From assembly GCA_012522575.1 (NCBI GenBank), contig JAAYKE010000063.1, positions 1 to 45,024 on the forward strand: a stretch of 45,024 nucleotides of DNA, read 5' to 3'. Positions 18,096 to 27,415 of this stretch are shown here, piece after piece (position 1 is the first letter of the stretch; every line of letters starts with the position of its first letter). Origin of the DNA: Armatimonadota bacterium. Its GTDB lineage: Bacteria; Armatimonadota; UBA5829. Under the pieces are notes generated by a model that searched no databases, had not been told where the DNA came from, and worked only from the letters and a program-made list of their open reading frames with translations. The position numbers and the translations under genes are program-made.

Positions 18096-18527
18096 TTATA
18101 GGGAGTGCAGTTCGTTACCGGTAAGGATGCGAACGCCTTTTGATTGCAGCACAGAGATAGCCTCGTCTACTTTCTCTATGCGGAAAATGACAATCGCATT
18201 CTCTCCGGAAGTGCCAACAAATGCATACATATATTCGATATTGACACCGCCTTTAGCAATGATGTCTATTATCCCGGCCAGCCCGCCGGGTTTATCGGGA
18301 ACCTCGATAGCCAGCACCTCTGTAAGCGCGACGGTGAAGCCCGCCTCGGTAAGGGCGGACTTGGCTTTGACCGGGTCGTTTACGATGAGGCGCAGCAGCC
18401 CGTAGTCGATGGTATCCGCAATCGAAAGCGCGCGAATATTGATAGAATTATCCGCCAGAGTGCGGGTGACATCGGCCAGTCGGCCAGATTTGTTCTCTAT
18501 AAATACGGATAGTTGACTTACCTTCAC
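18096..18527 (-). CDS. Tandem ACT-domain protein
   Basis: This 143-residue cytoplasmic protein consists of two ACT domains. The first begins [20 protein letters not shown] (about 3-22) and the second [20 protein letters not shown] (about 70-89). ACT domains bind amino acids and regulate enzymes or transport. Stand-alone tandem-ACT proteins of this size often sit next to phenylacetate-CoA ligases. Its GTG start overlaps the stop of paaK2 (GTGA at 18524-18527), so the two are translationally coupled. It probably senses the amino or aryl acid handled by the operon. That role is inference. Confidence 0.9.
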   Translation of the reverse strand: MKVSQLSVFIENKSGRLADVTRTLADNSINIRALSIADTIDYGLLRLIVNDPVKAKSALTEAGFTVALTEVLAIEVPDKPGGLAGIIDIIAKGGVNIEYMYAFVGTSGENAIVIFRIEKVDEAISVLQSKGVRILTGNELHSL

Positions 18528-19834
18528 TGGTTTAGATCCCTCCTGTCTATGACCCTCTTGGCTTTGCCCTCGCTGCGAGCGATCGTCTTTGGTTCGACCA
18601 GTTTGACTTTGATCGAGATGCCGAGGACGGAATGAAGCTCATGTGAGATGCGTCGCTCGAGCGATTCCAGCGTCCTGACGGCATCCGAGACAAGCTCCGG
18701 GGATACCTCCACCCAGACTTCCATCTCGTCCATTTTGCCAGGCTCCCGATCGACGACTATGAGATAATGCGGTTCCGTGCCCTCGATTTCTATGAGAACG
18801 CTCTCTATTTGCGACGGGAAGACGTTGACTCCGCGGATGATGAGCATATCGTCTGATCGTCCCATAACCCGCTTCATTCGAACAAAGGAGCGTCCGCAGC
18901 CGCATTTTGAATCGTCGATGCAGGTGATGTCCCGTGTGCGATATCTCAGCAGCGGCAGAGCTTGTTTGGTAAGGCTGGTAAATACAAGTTCTCCGGTCGA
19001 GCCTGCCGGGAGAACTTCCCCGGTATCCGGGTCGATTATCTCCGCGATAAAATGATCTTCGTTTACGTGCAGCCCGCCCTTTTCGAGGCACTCATAGGAT
19101 ACTCCCGGCCCCATCACTTCGCTCAAGCCGTATATATCCAAAGCATCAATGTGCAGCGCGGACTCTATCTCGCCTCTCATGTTTTCTGTCCAAGGCTCCG
19201 CTCCCAGAAAAGCGACGCGCAACGATGCTTTGCTCATATCAACATGAGCTTCCCTGGCCGATTCGCCCAGCATCAGCGCGTAGCTGGGCGTGCAGCAGAG
19301 CACCGTGCTGTGGAAATCCTCCATTATTTGCAGTTGACGCTTGGTATTGCCTCCGGAGATCGGTATGACGGAGGCTCCGATTCTCTCCGCTCCATAATGC
19401 GCGCCCAGCCCTCCGGTAAAAAGCCCGTATCCATAGGCGTTCTGGACGATGTCTCCTTTAGTGGTTCCTCCCGCTCCGAGCGTTCTTGCCATCATCTCCG
19501 CCCACATCTCAACGTCGCCGCGCGTATATCCGACTACGGTGCTTTTGCCGGTTGTGCCTGAGCTTGCGTGGATGCGCACGATCTGATCCATCGGCACTGC
19601 GAACATGCCAAATGGATAATTATCTCTAAAGTCGGTTTTGACGGTAAAAGGAATCCTTGTCAGGTCGTCTATGCCCTGAATGTCATCGGGTTTAAGGCCG
19701 ATTTCATCGAACTTGCGTTTGTAGGCAGGCACGTGCTCGTATGAGTGCCTGACCGTTTGCAGAAGTCTTTCGGATTGAATGGAGCGGAGCCTTTCGCGGT
19801 CAACGCACTCTGCTTCCTTATTCCAGTAATACAT
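18524..19834 (-). CDS. paaK: Phenylacetate-CoA ligase
   Basis: This 436-residue adenylate-forming enzyme converts phenylacetate or a related aryl acid to its CoA thioester with ATP and CoA. All expected sites are present: phosphate loop SSGTTGKST (91-99), A5 motif YGLSE (235-239) followed by [10 protein letters not shown], and the C-terminal hinge and domain with [15 protein letters not shown]. It is first in the minus-strand operon leading through ACT, two binding proteins, LivHMGF and the degenerate paralogue. Related ligases in other bacteria activate phenylacetate or indoleacetate formed from aromatic amino acids. No indolepyruvate oxidoreductase is visible here, so the true substrate remains open. 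Confidence 0.93.
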   Translation of the reverse strand: MYYWNKEAECVDRERLRSIQSERLLQTVRHSYEHVPAYKRKFDEIGLKPDDIQGIDDLTRIPFTVKTDFRDNYPFGMFAVPMDQIVRIHASSGTTGKSTVVGYTRGDVEMWAEMMARTLGAGGTTKGDIVQNAYGYGLFTGGLGAHYGAERIGASVIPISGGNTKRQLQIMEDFHSTVLCCTPSYALMLGESAREAHVDMSKASLRVAFLGAEPWTENMRGEIESALHIDALDIYGLSEVMGPGVSYECLEKGGLHVNEDHFIAEIIDPDTGEVLPAGSTGELVFTSLTKQALPLLRYRTRDITCIDDSKCGCGRSFVRMKRVMGRSDDMLIIRGVNVFPSQIESVLIEIEGTEPHYLIVVDREPGKMDEMEVWVEVSPELVSDAVRTLESLERRISHELHSVLGISIKVKLVEPKTIARSEGKAKRVIDRRDLNQ

Positions 19835-20083
19835 ATTTTCCCCCGGCAGCGTATGGGATACGCAAAGCTATTATTTCTTAAGCTTGCATATTATCCCACT
19901 AACACGCAGTTGCGCGCAACATTCATTGCACGCTTGAAACTCATCTATTTACGGTTATACGCCGATAACGAGTATTCCTTTGAGATTTAAGATTAAATTG
20001 ATTATTTTTTCCAGATTTATTAAGACAGAGAATTTTGTACGATTCGATTCATCACTATGCGCCGTCCCAATTGTGCGGCAAGT

Positions 20084-20112
20084 TTGACTTTTGGCCCTCT
20101 CGCGCCTATACT
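20084..20112 (+). promoter_or_regulatory. Sigma-70-type promoter for the ABC exporter operon
   Basis: TTGACT (20084-20089) and TATACT (20107-20112) are separated by 17 bases. Transcription would begin near 20119, only about 6 bases before the ATG at 20125, so the mRNA would be leaderless or nearly so. The promoter lies inside the longer open frame that reaches back to 20035 and so argues for the downstream start. The rest of the 290-base gap from 19835 is AT-rich and shows no gene. Confidence 0.65.
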
Positions 20113-20124
20113 TTGGGTGTCATA

Positions 20125-20991
20125 ATGAAGCCGACAGAATCCGGAATAGTCAATGAGTTTAAAGAACTTGTAAGGTATCGATACCTGCTCTCGCAGTTGG
20201 TTGTGCGGGATATAAAGGTTCGGTATAAGAATTCGGTTCTGGGTTTCGTGTGGTCACTGGCCAATCCTCTTTTGCAGGTCGCGACCATGACTATTGTTAT
20301 CAAATATGTCATGAGGCTCGACATCCCAAATTATTCCGCTTATCTGCTCGTCGCATACCTGCCGTGGATGTTTTTTCAGATGGCTCTTTTGGACTCCAGC
20401 CAGGTCGTTCTGGCGCACAGGGATTTGCTGAGGAAGGTATATTTTCCGCGTGAAGTGCTGCCGGCCTCGGTGGTGCTGGCCAATTTGATCCATTATGTGC
20501 TGGCTCTGGTAGTGTTTTTCGCGTATCTTCTGTTTTATAAGTTCTTTCTGCATGGTGCGTCTATTCGGCTGACAGTTTTGTGGCTGCCGGTTCTTATGGC
20601 GATTCAGACGGCGTTGATTATAGGATTGTCGTTTTTTATATCCTGTCTGAACGTGTTTTATGAGGACGTGAAATATCTTCTGACCGTGTTGCTCAACGTG
20701 TTTTTCTACCTGACTCCGGTTATGTATCCTGCCGAGCTGGTGGCGGCAAAGCTGAACTCTCCTTTGCTTTACAAACTCTATTTGCTGCTTCCGATGAACG
20801 CGCTAGTGGACGCCTATCGCAAAACCCTGCTGCCGCCGATCACAGGTTTGACCATAAGAGACACTCCGATACAGGGATTGCCGCTGGATTATACCGTGCT
20901 TGCTGCTGCGGCGGCTATCTGCGTGATCATTGCAATAGCAGGTTACGCATTCTTCAACGCCCGCAAATGGGTGTTCGCGGAGCGCGTATGA
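20125..20991 (+). CDS. ABC-2 type polysaccharide/O-antigen export permease (Wzm/TagG-like)
   Basis: This 288-residue inner-membrane permease has six predicted membrane spans. The N-terminal cytoplasmic helix ELVRYRYLLSQLVVRDIKVRY and the pattern SVLGFVWSLANPLLQ are diagnostic for the exporter family of O-antigen, teichoic acid and capsule (Wzm, TagG, KpsM). It exports a lipid-linked or pre-assembled glycan together with the ATPase encoded immediately downstream. ATG 20125 is chosen over the frame-opening codon at 20035 because a good promoter lies between them and because the family N-terminus starts here. Its stop overlaps the next start (ATGA). No glycosyltransferase lies nearby, so the cargo is unknown. 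Confidence 0.88.
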   Translation: MKPTESGIVNEFKELVRYRYLLSQLVVRDIKVRYKNSVLGFVWSLANPLLQVATMTIVIKYVMRLDIPNYSAYLLVAYLPWMFFQMALLDSSQVVLAHRDLLRKVYFPREVLPASVVLANLIHYVLALVVFFAYLLFYKFFLHGASIRLTVLWLPVLMAIQTALIIGLSFFISCLNVFYEDVKYLLTVLLNVFFYLTPVMYPAELVAAKLNSPLLYKLYLLLPMNALVDAYRKTLLPPITGLTIRDTPIQGLPLDYTVLAAAAAICVIIAIAGYAFFNARKWVFAERV

Positions 20992-21743
20992 TGGGTTGCG
21001 CCATAGAGCTTAGAGGTGTCAGCAAATCGTTTGAGTTGCTTCGCGAGAAGCACATGTCCCTCAAATCAGCTATGCTTTCGTTCAGGAGACGCCGCCCGGA
21101 GCAGATACTTGGTTTGTCTGAGATAAACCTGACCATCGAGCGCGGAGAAACGGTGGCGGTGGTCGGTAAAAATGGCTCCGGCAAAAGCACCTTGCTGAGA
21201 ATCATAGCCCGCGTCTATCGCCCGTCCTCCGGCAGCGTGGTTACCGATGGCAGGATGTCGACAATGCTTGCGCTGGCAGCGGGATTTCACCCGGAGTTGA
21301 CCGGAAGAGAGAACATATACTTCAATGGCGCAATTGCAGGGCTGAGGGCGGCCGATATTGCCGATAAGCTCGATTCGATAATCGATTTTTCGGAACTGGA
21401 CGGGTTTATTGATTCGCCGGTTAAAACCTACTCTGACGGCATGCTGATGAGGCTTGGGTTCTCGATTGCGGTGGAATCCGACCCGGATATACTGCTCATT
21501 GACGAGGTGCTGGCAGTCGGCGATGCGGGTTTTCAGGAAAAATGCTATGCCCGAATTGAGACCTTTCAGAGAACGGGACGCACGATAGTGTTTGTCACGC
21601 ACGACTTGGAAGCCGCCGCCAAAGTTGCATCGAGAGCGATCTGGATCGACTCCGGCAAAGTGGCTGCAGACGGCGAAACTGCACAAGTTATTGTGCAATA
21701 CCTGAACAGCATTGCACACCAGGAACATAATAAAGATGGATAA
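20988..21743 (+). CDS. ABC transporter ATPase for polysaccharide export (Wzt/TagH-like)
   Basis: This 251-residue ATPase partners the preceding permease. Walker A VGKNGSGKST, the exporter-type signature YSDGMLMRLGFSIAV (the usual form in this family is YSSGMxxRL) and Walker B ILLIDEVLAVGD are all present. It ends shortly after the nucleotide-binding domain, so it lacks the C-terminal glycan-binding domain that gives Wzt its chain-end recognition and resembles KpsT or short TagH forms instead. The start is ATG 20988 in an ATGA overlap with the permease stop; ATG 20991 is an alternative. Confidence 0.9.
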   Translation: MMGCAIELRGVSKSFELLREKHMSLKSAMLSFRRRRPEQILGLSEINLTIERGETVAVVGKNGSGKSTLLRIIARVYRPSSGSVVTDGRMSTMLALAAGFHPELTGRENIYFNGAIAGLRAADIADKLDSIIDFSELDGFIDSPVKTYSDGMLMRLGFSIAVESDPDILLIDEVLAVGDAGFQEKCYARIETFQRTGRTIVFVTHDLEAAAKVASRAIWIDSGKVAADGETAQVIVQYLNSIAHQEHNKDG

Positions 21744-21756
21744 GGGAGGTAGTGTG

Positions 21757-21963
21757 ATGAGTAAGCAGCCCATATCGAAGATGCTGTTGGATATTTTGGC
21801 TTGTCCGGCATGTGAATCCCGACCAAAGGTTGCGCTGATCGACGACAAACTGCACTGTCCTCTATGCGCCAGAGTCTATAGCATAGAAGATGGCGTTCCG
21901 ATTATGCTGGTAGAAAAGGCGTCGAAAGATGGCGAGAATCAATCCGGGGAGGAGACGCGATGA
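21757..21963 (+). CDS. Trm112/UPF0434-family zinc-ribbon protein
   Basis: This 68-residue protein resembles the Trm112-like family. The N-terminal helix [13 protein letters not shown], the second cysteine pair LHCPLC, then [13 protein letters not shown] match the family. The four cysteines probably bind zinc. In eukaryotes and archaea Trm112 is an activating subunit of methyltransferases; the bacterial role is unclear. The start is ATG 21757 with GGGAGG at 21744-21749, 7 bases away. The stop overlaps the aroQ start (ATGA). It links the exporter genes to aroQ and the peptidase in one likely operon. Confidence 0.85.
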   Translation: MSKQPISKMLLDILACPACESRPKVALIDDKLHCPLCARVYSIEDGVPIMLVEKASKDGENQSGEETR

Positions 21964-22397
21964 AACTGCATATAATACACGGGCCCAACCTCAATCTGCT
22001 GGGTACAAGGGAGACTGCGGTTTATGGCGCTGAAACCTTAAAGGAAATTGATGGCAAATGCGCTGCGCTGGCCTCAGAATTGGGCGTGGAAATCGAAATA
22101 AGCCAGTCTAACTCCGAAGGGGAGATTATTGACATTATTCACGCGGCCAAACATAATGCAGACGGCATATTGATAAATCCCGGCGCATATACGCACTACA
22201 GCTACGCAATTCGCGACGCGCTTGCCGCGGTGAAACTGCCCGCCGTTGAGGTTCATTTGTCCAACATCCAGGCGCGCGAAGATTTTCGGCACGAATCGGT
22301 GATAGCTCCGGTGGCCGCGGGTCAGATTGCGGGCTTCGGCGCGAACAGCTATCTTCTCGGATTGCGTGCGCTGGCTGAGTTGGTTCGCAATGGTTGA
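21960..22397 (+). CDS. aroQ: Type II 3-dehydroquinate dehydratase
   Basis: This 145-residue enzyme dehydrates 3-dehydroquinate to 3-dehydroshikimate in the shikimate pathway. The signature [11 protein letters not shown] is at residues 4-14, the flexible-loop region carries the conserved Tyr (VYGAETL), and the active-site segments [17 protein letters not shown] and [18 protein letters not shown] are intact. The length is normal for the dodecameric type II enzyme. It overlaps both neighbours by short ATGA-like junctions. aroQ next to an Xaa-Pro peptidase gene is a familiar arrangement in several bacterial phyla. Confidence 0.95.
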   Translation: MKLHIIHGPNLNLLGTRETAVYGAETLKEIDGKCAALASELGVEIEISQSNSEGEIIDIIHAAKHNADGILINPGAYTHYSYAIRDALAAVKLPAVEVHLSNIQAREDFRHESVIAPVAAGQIAGFGANSYLLGLRALAELVRNG

Positions 22398-23472
22398 AAA
22401 AACCAGAATCGAACGGCTCAGAGGATTGATGGCGGACAATTCGCTGGATGCGCTGCTGGTGACGGATATATCCAACGTATTTTACCTGACCGGATTCACC
22501 GGCTCGGCGGCGGTAGTGGCGGTAACTAAATCGAATGTATATTTGCTGACAGATCCGAGATACACAACCCAGGCTCTGGAGCAGTGTCCGTCCTCCAATA
22601 TCGTCGAGTATGCCGCCAAGCCCACCACGGTTGCCGTAAGCGAGTTGCTCAATGACCTGCCCGTGAACCGCGTCGGTTATGAAGCGGACCAGGTGAGCGT
22701 CTCGTATTATCGCACGGTTCGCAGGCACACGAAACCCTCTATTTCGATGCGGGCCACAAGAGGCTTGGTCGAAAGCCTCAGGCGCGTAAAAGATGCCGAT
22801 GAGATAGAGATTATTCAGAAGGCATGCGAGATCGCCGACGCGACTTTTGCATCGCTAATTCAAAATATATCCATCGGAATGACCGAAAAAGAGGTCGCCC
22901 TGCAGGTTGATACCACGCTTCGCAGGCTCGGCGCAGACAAAGAGGCGTTTGACACAATTGCCGCCTCCGGCCCGCGCGCCGCAAGCCCGCACGCCAGCCC
23001 TACCGAGGCGGTATTAGGGCCGAATATGTTGCTCAAGCTCGATTTTGGAGCCAGATACGGCAATTATAACTCCGATATCACGCGCACCGTCTGCCTTGGC
23101 GCTCCTGACGAGAAACAGCGTGAAATATATAATATCGTGCTGGAAGCGCAGATCAGGGCTATCGAAGCAATCGGACCGGGAAAGCCGGGTTGGGAGATCG
23201 ATGCGGTGGCTCGGGATTATATCGCATCGAAGGGATATGGGGACAATTTCCGACACGGCCTGGGACACTCGATCGGGATTCTTGTTCACGACGGGCAGGC
23301 GCTTTCGCAAACCAGCAATATAATCCTTGAGCCGGGCATGGTGGTGACGGTAGAGCCGGGGATATATGTGGAGGGCTGGGGCGGAGTGAGGATCGAAGAT
23401 GATGTCCTGGTGACCGATTCGGGGCGCTCGATTTTGACGCGAGCGGACAAACAATTGATCGATATAAGCTAG
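22390..23472 (+). CDS. Xaa-Pro aminopeptidase / M24 metallopeptidase
   Basis: This 360-residue dinuclear metal peptidase removes an N-terminal residue preceding proline. The N-terminal creatinase-like domain ([20 protein letters not shown]) precedes the pita-bread catalytic domain. Metal ligands appear complete: Asp218 and Asp229 ([17 protein letters not shown]), His293 (HGLGH), Glu322 ([12 protein letters not shown]) and Glu336 (RIEDD). ATG 22390 is chosen because it overlaps the end of aroQ and starts the family-typical N-terminus; the open frame extends further back into aroQ. The gene converges on rodA with a 4-base overlap. Confidence 0.93.
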   Translation: MVEKTRIERLRGLMADNSLDALLVTDISNVFYLTGFTGSAAVVAVTKSNVYLLTDPRYTTQALEQCPSSNIVEYAAKPTTVAVSELLNDLPVNRVGYEADQVSVSYYRTVRRHTKPSISMRATRGLVESLRRVKDADEIEIIQKACEIADATFASLIQNISIGMTEKEVALQVDTTLRRLGADKEAFDTIAASGPRAASPHASPTEAVLGPNMLLKLDFGARYGNYNSDITRTVCLGAPDEKQREIYNIVLEAQIRAIEAIGPGKPGWEIDAVARDYIASKGYGDNFRHGLGHSIGILVHDGQALSQTSNIILEPGMVVTVEPGIYVEGWGGVRIEDDVLVTDSGRSILTRADKQLIDIS

Positions 23473-24572
23473 AACGCTATTCGGTGACGCCGCATGCCGA
23501 TGCCCTCAAGCAATCCGACCGCCATCAGATTCGACACCATGCTGCTGCCTCCAAAGCTGAACATAGGGAGAGGAACTCCCGTGACCGGCATAATTCCCAG
23601 CGTCATGCCTATGTTAATTGTGATGTGAAAGACAAACAGACCCACCACTCCTGCGGCAATCGCACGGGCGACCGGGTCCTCGGTGGAGGACATAATATGC
23701 AACCCTCGCCAGATGAGAATAAAATACAAAAACAGCAGACCCACCGAGCCGAGAAAGCCGAGTTCCTCCCCGACCACGGTAAATATAAAGTCGGTATGCT
23801 GCTCCGGGATGAAGCGCAGCTTGCTTTGAGTGCCCTTAAACAAACCTTTGCCGACAAACTGACCGGAGCCGACGGCAATGCGAGACTGCCGAACGTGATA
23901 TCCGCTGCCTTTCGGGTCAGCGGTAGGGTCCACAAAACTGACTAAGCGGTTTTTTTGATATTCTTTGAGAACTCCGTGGACATGAAATACCGCGAAACCG
24001 AGAACGCAGCACGCGGCAAGGAAGATCAGAATGTTTTTCAGGTCGGTTCCCATGACAAAGAGCATAAACAGCCACGTCGCCATCAGCGCAAGGCAGGTTC
24101 CAAGATCCGGCTGTTTGAAGATGAGCAGCATCGGAACCATCATATATAAAAACGACTGCGCGAATGTCTGCACGGTTCGAATTTTCTCTATTCGCTGAAC
24201 CAGAAATACCGCCAGAGCCACGATGAGGATGATTTTGGCGAACTCCGACGGTTGTACTCGAAATGCTCCGTAGCCGAACCATCGATGCACGCCCTTGTGT
24301 GCGACGCCAAAAAGCAATAGTAATGTCAGCATAGCTAGACAGAACCAGTAAAGCTTATTGGATATTCGCTGCAGCATTCCCGTGTCAATCGACGCAACTA
24401 CCACTCCCAAAACCATACCGATTATAACCGCTATAAGCTGACGCTGCACACGGTCTAAGCCGAGCTTGCCGCCCTTGCTGGCGCTGTAGATTGTCAGGCA
24501 GCCGAAGGCTATGATGGCAATAGCTGCCAATAAAAGCGCATAATCGAAGTTTCTTAGCAGGCGTCTGTCCAA
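23469..24572 (-). CDS. rodA: Rod-shape-determining glycosyltransferase RodA (SEDS family)
   Basis: This 367-residue multi-pass membrane protein belongs to the SEDS family, whose members polymerise peptidoglycan glycan strands during elongation with a class B PBP partner. Family landmarks include RVQPSEFAKIILI near the middle and the long conserved loop ending KLRFIPEQHTDFIFTVVGEE, with the family-typical Asp and Glu. The C-terminal MPVTGVPLPMFSFGGSSM is also typical. About ten membrane spans are predicted. Translation starts at TTG 24572. No PBP2 or MreBCD gene is present within the window on either side. The call could be FtsW rather than RodA, but length and loop favour RodA. Confidence 0.9.
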   Translation of the reverse strand: MDRRLLRNFDYALLLAAIAIIAFGCLTIYSASKGGKLGLDRVQRQLIAVIIGMVLGVVVASIDTGMLQRISNKLYWFCLAMLTLLLLFGVAHKGVHRWFGYGAFRVQPSEFAKIILIVALAVFLVQRIEKIRTVQTFAQSFLYMMVPMLLIFKQPDLGTCLALMATWLFMLFVMGTDLKNILIFLAACCVLGFAVFHVHGVLKEYQKNRLVSFVDPTADPKGSGYHVRQSRIAVGSGQFVGKGLFKGTQSKLRFIPEQHTDFIFTVVGEELGFLGSVGLLFLYFILIWRGLHIMSSTEDPVARAIAAGVVGLFVFHITINIGMTLGIMPVTGVPLPMFSFGGSSMVSNLMAVGLLEGIGMRRHRIAF

Positions 24573-24603
24573 TGCCGATTCCAGTCTCGCTGTGTTTGTG
24601 CGG

Positions 24604-24632
24604 TTGTTGCCAATTGCAGATACTATTATAAT
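24604..24632 (+). promoter_or_regulatory. Promoter for the M16 peptidase pair
   Basis: TTGTTG (24604-24609) and a perfect TATAAT (24627-24632) are 17 bases apart. The start of transcription would lie near 24639, giving an untranslated leader of about 110 bases before the TTG start at 24751. The AT-rich core is nearly symmetrical, so it may also serve the divergent rodA gene. Confidence 0.5.
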
Positions 24633-24750
24633 ATAATCAGCGGGTAGTTGTGGAGTAGTTGCGTGATTCAGACGCTACGAAGCGACCATAATCACTGATT
24701 TGTTACATTGACATGTGCGGATTGTCGCGACCCGCTGTGGAGCAAGACCT

Positions 24751-26061
24751 TTGCGTAAGATAACAACGCCGTTACTGATATTTCTCCTCGCTTCCGCTGC
24801 ATTTGCCCAGGTGAAGCCCACCTCTATCACCCAACTGGACAGCGGTTTGACGGTGATTTTGCAGGAGGACCATACCACCGAACTTGTCGGAATCGAAATT
24901 TGGATTAAGGCAGGCATCCGCACGGAAAACGCGACCAATAATGGCATTTCTCATTTTATTGAGCATCTGGTCTTTGCCGGCACAAGCAAGCGTCAGGCCG
25001 GGCAGATGGATTGTGAAATGGAGAGCGTCGGAGCGACACTCGATGCGTTTACCGGGGCGGATTATACTCACTTTGGAGCCACCGTTGATTCTCAATTTCT
25101 CTCTAAAGCCCTCGAAATATTTGCGGACGCGATCAATGATTCTCAATTTCGAGAAGAGGATATCGAGCGTGAACGAAGGGTGATTCTGGATGAAATCGCG
25201 CGCAAGCAATCGAACCCAAGGCTGCTGTCACGTGCGCTGCTGGCCGAAAGGATTTATGGGAAGCATCCATATTCTATGCCTCTTGAGGGAACTCCGGAGA
25301 TTGTAAAGAAACTGACCCGCGCCGATCTGCTTGAATATTACCGCCAGCATTATATCCCCTCGAAGATGGCCGTTGTGCTGGTGGGTGACTTCGAGAGCAA
25401 GAACGCGCTGGCTGAGATAGATAAGCTGTTTCAAAAGTCTGCTAATCCCAAGCCTCCAAACAGTCAAGCGGTCGATATTGAGCCGTTGTCCGGCCAGATA
25501 AATGAGACGATCAAAGCGCGGTTTTCCGGGGATTATCTTGCTATCGGATTCCCTGGCCCTCGCAATTCGGATGCCCGAGATGTGTGCGCAGCGGATGTGC
25601 TGGCAGACTACTTTGGGTCGGGACATCGCAGTTGGATTTCCGAGGAATTGAGGGCAAAGACGGCGTTGGCCGGGGATGCGAATGTGGATTTTGTTACGCA
25701 GAGAGATCAGGGGTTGATCAGCTTTGTTGTTTCGGGTACGCCGGACGATCTGCCTAAAATCAAAGATGCAATTATGAATAAGCTTGCTGAGATAGGCAGC
25801 AGAGGTCTGAGCAGCGCGGAATTGGAGCTTGCCAAAAGGACGACATTAGGCCAGTCTGCTTATGAACTGGAGACAGTCTCCGGCAGGGCAAACGCATACG
25901 GTTTTTATTTTGCTCTCTCCGATGCCGCGCTCGCCGATACATATCAGGCTAACGTGAAGTCATTGACCAACGCGGATATCATCCGAACAGCAGGCAAATA
26001 TTTGAACCCGGATAGAGCGGTGATATTAACGCTTGGGCCAAACGCAGAGGCGTCGAAATGA
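24751..26061 (+). CDS. M16-family zinc metallopeptidase (catalytic subunit)
   Basis: This 436-residue exported peptidase resembles mitochondrial processing peptidase beta and pitrilysin. The signal peptide begins just after the start (ITTPLLIFLLASAAFAQ). The inverted zinc motif HFIEH is at 68-72, and the third ligand, Glu148, lies 76 residues after His72 in RRVILDEIARKQ, exactly as the family requires. TTG 24751 is chosen because GGAG lies 8 bases upstream and because it gives a clean signal peptide; a GTG at 24715 in the same frame has no ribosome site. It overlaps the next gene by ATGA. It probably works outside the inner membrane with that non-catalytic partner, degrading or processing peptides. 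Confidence 0.9.
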   Translation: MRKITTPLLIFLLASAAFAQVKPTSITQLDSGLTVILQEDHTTELVGIEIWIKAGIRTENATNNGISHFIEHLVFAGTSKRQAGQMDCEMESVGATLDAFTGADYTHFGATVDSQFLSKALEIFADAINDSQFREEDIERERRVILDEIARKQSNPRLLSRALLAERIYGKHPYSMPLEGTPEIVKKLTRADLLEYYRQHYIPSKMAVVLVGDFESKNALAEIDKLFQKSANPKPPNSQAVDIEPLSGQINETIKARFSGDYLAIGFPGPRNSDARDVCAADVLADYFGSGHRSWISEELRAKTALAGDANVDFVTQRDQGLISFVVSGTPDDLPKIKDAIMNKLAEIGSRGLSSAELELAKRTTLGQSAYELETVSGRANAYGFYFALSDAALADTYQANVKSLTNADIIRTAGKYLNPDRAVILTLGPNAEASK

Positions 26062-27407
26062 GGCGCATTAATATTGCCGGGATTATTGCGCTGCTAATCG
26101 TGATGGCCGCGCCGTGTTGGTGTCAAAACGGCTCTGATGGTAAATCGGTATCGAAGAAGACGCTGGATAATGGTTTGATCGTCATCGTGAAGCCGGAACA
26201 GGGCAGCGGCCTGGTGGCAATTGCGGCGATGGTGAAAGTGGGCGTAGGCCAGGAGAGCATTCAGACCGCGGGACTCGGCAACTTTGTTTCGCGATTGCTC
26301 CTGGCAAGCACACGCGCTAAATCCGCTGAAAAGGTTGCGTCCGCAGCCGATGCGGCAGGGGGCAATATAGGATCTGAGTGGGAACGGGACCTGACAAGCA
26401 TTCGCACCGTCACATCCTCCTCCGGGTTCGACCGCACAATGAACCTGATAGGCGAGTGCCTGGCGGAAGCCAATTTTGAGCCTAAGTGGGTTGAACACGG
26501 TCGCAAAGACCTGCTTGCTTATATCAGATCGCAGAGCGCTGATCCTTTCGACCGGGCGTATTCGGATATGCGGCAGCTTCTGTATGAAGACAACGGATAT
26601 CGTCGACCCAAGAGCGTATCGGAACGCGCGATTAGTCTGGCGACTCCGCAGGACCTCAAGCAGTTTTTTGCGATGTATTATCCGCCGAATAACATCGTGC
26701 TCTCTATTGTCGGCGATGTGACCGCAGAGCATGCTTTCGAGCGCACAAGGAGAGCGTTTGCAGGAGTAGTTGCCCGCAAGCTGCCGATTGACCGCGGAGT
26801 TCCGGATGAGTCTCTTGACAAACCCAAGTCGCAGATAAGCGAGGTAAACTCAAACACGGCCTATCTGCTGACGGGCTGGCTGGCTCCGGCGGCAGGGTCT
26901 GCGGACTATGCCGCTATGGCGGTTGCTGCTAATGCGCTCGGCGGAGGCAAAGGCTCGCTGATGTTTCGTGAGATGCGCCAAAGACAGGGGATTGGCTATG
27001 AGATAGGCGTCATATATCCCAAGCTCAGATATCAAAGCCATATTGTGGCTTACGTAATCACAGATCCATTTAAGGACGCCAAGCCAAAAGTTAGCGCTCA
27101 GGACACACTGCAGGCCGCTCAAAACGCGCTGATGAAACTCGTCGATAAGCTCAAATCGGAGCAATTATCCGCAGAGGAACTGCAGAGGGCTAAGGGCTAC
27201 GCCATCGGAGCCTACTCCCTCGAACACCAGCGGATACTCAACAGAGCGGTGCTGTTGGGATGGGCGGAGACCATCGGACTCGGTTACGCATTCAACCAGC
27301 AATACTCCGATATCATCGGGGCTGTCACCGCAGCCGATGTTCAGCACGCAGCAAAAAAATATTTTACGAACTGCGCTACGGTGATGCTGTCTCCCAAACA
27401 AAACTAG
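26058..27407 (+). CDS. M16-family peptidase-like protein, non-catalytic subunit
   Basis: This 449-residue exported homologue of the preceding gene has an N-terminal signal (IIALLIVMAAPCWCQ). The HxxEH motif is absent: the equivalent segment reads GLGNFVSRLLLAS. The C-terminal half instead retains the Arg/Tyr motif region REMRQRQGIGYEIGVIY, which the partner subunit contributes in heterodimeric M16B peptidases. Together the two genes encode a split active site, catalytic plus substrate-positioning. Translational coupling (ATGA, 26058-26061) supports 1:1 assembly. It ends 9 bases before the stop of the convergent endonuclease III gene. Confidence 0.88.
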   Translation: MRRINIAGIIALLIVMAAPCWCQNGSDGKSVSKKTLDNGLIVIVKPEQGSGLVAIAAMVKVGVGQESIQTAGLGNFVSRLLLASTRAKSAEKVASAADAAGGNIGSEWERDLTSIRTVTSSSGFDRTMNLIGECLAEANFEPKWVEHGRKDLLAYIRSQSADPFDRAYSDMRQLLYEDNGYRRPKSVSERAISLATPQDLKQFFAMYYPPNNIVLSIVGDVTAEHAFERTRRAFAGVVARKLPIDRGVPDESLDKPKSQISEVNSNTAYLLTGWLAPAAGSADYAAMAVAANALGGGKGSLMFREMRQRQGIGYEIGVIYPKLRYQSHIVAYVITDPFKDAKPKVSAQDTLQAAQNALMKLVDKLKSEQLSAEELQRAKGYAIGAYSLEHQRILNRAVLLGWAETIGLGYAFNQQYSDIIGAVTAADVQHAAKKYFTNCATVMLSPKQN

Positions 27408-27415
27408 CTCGAACG

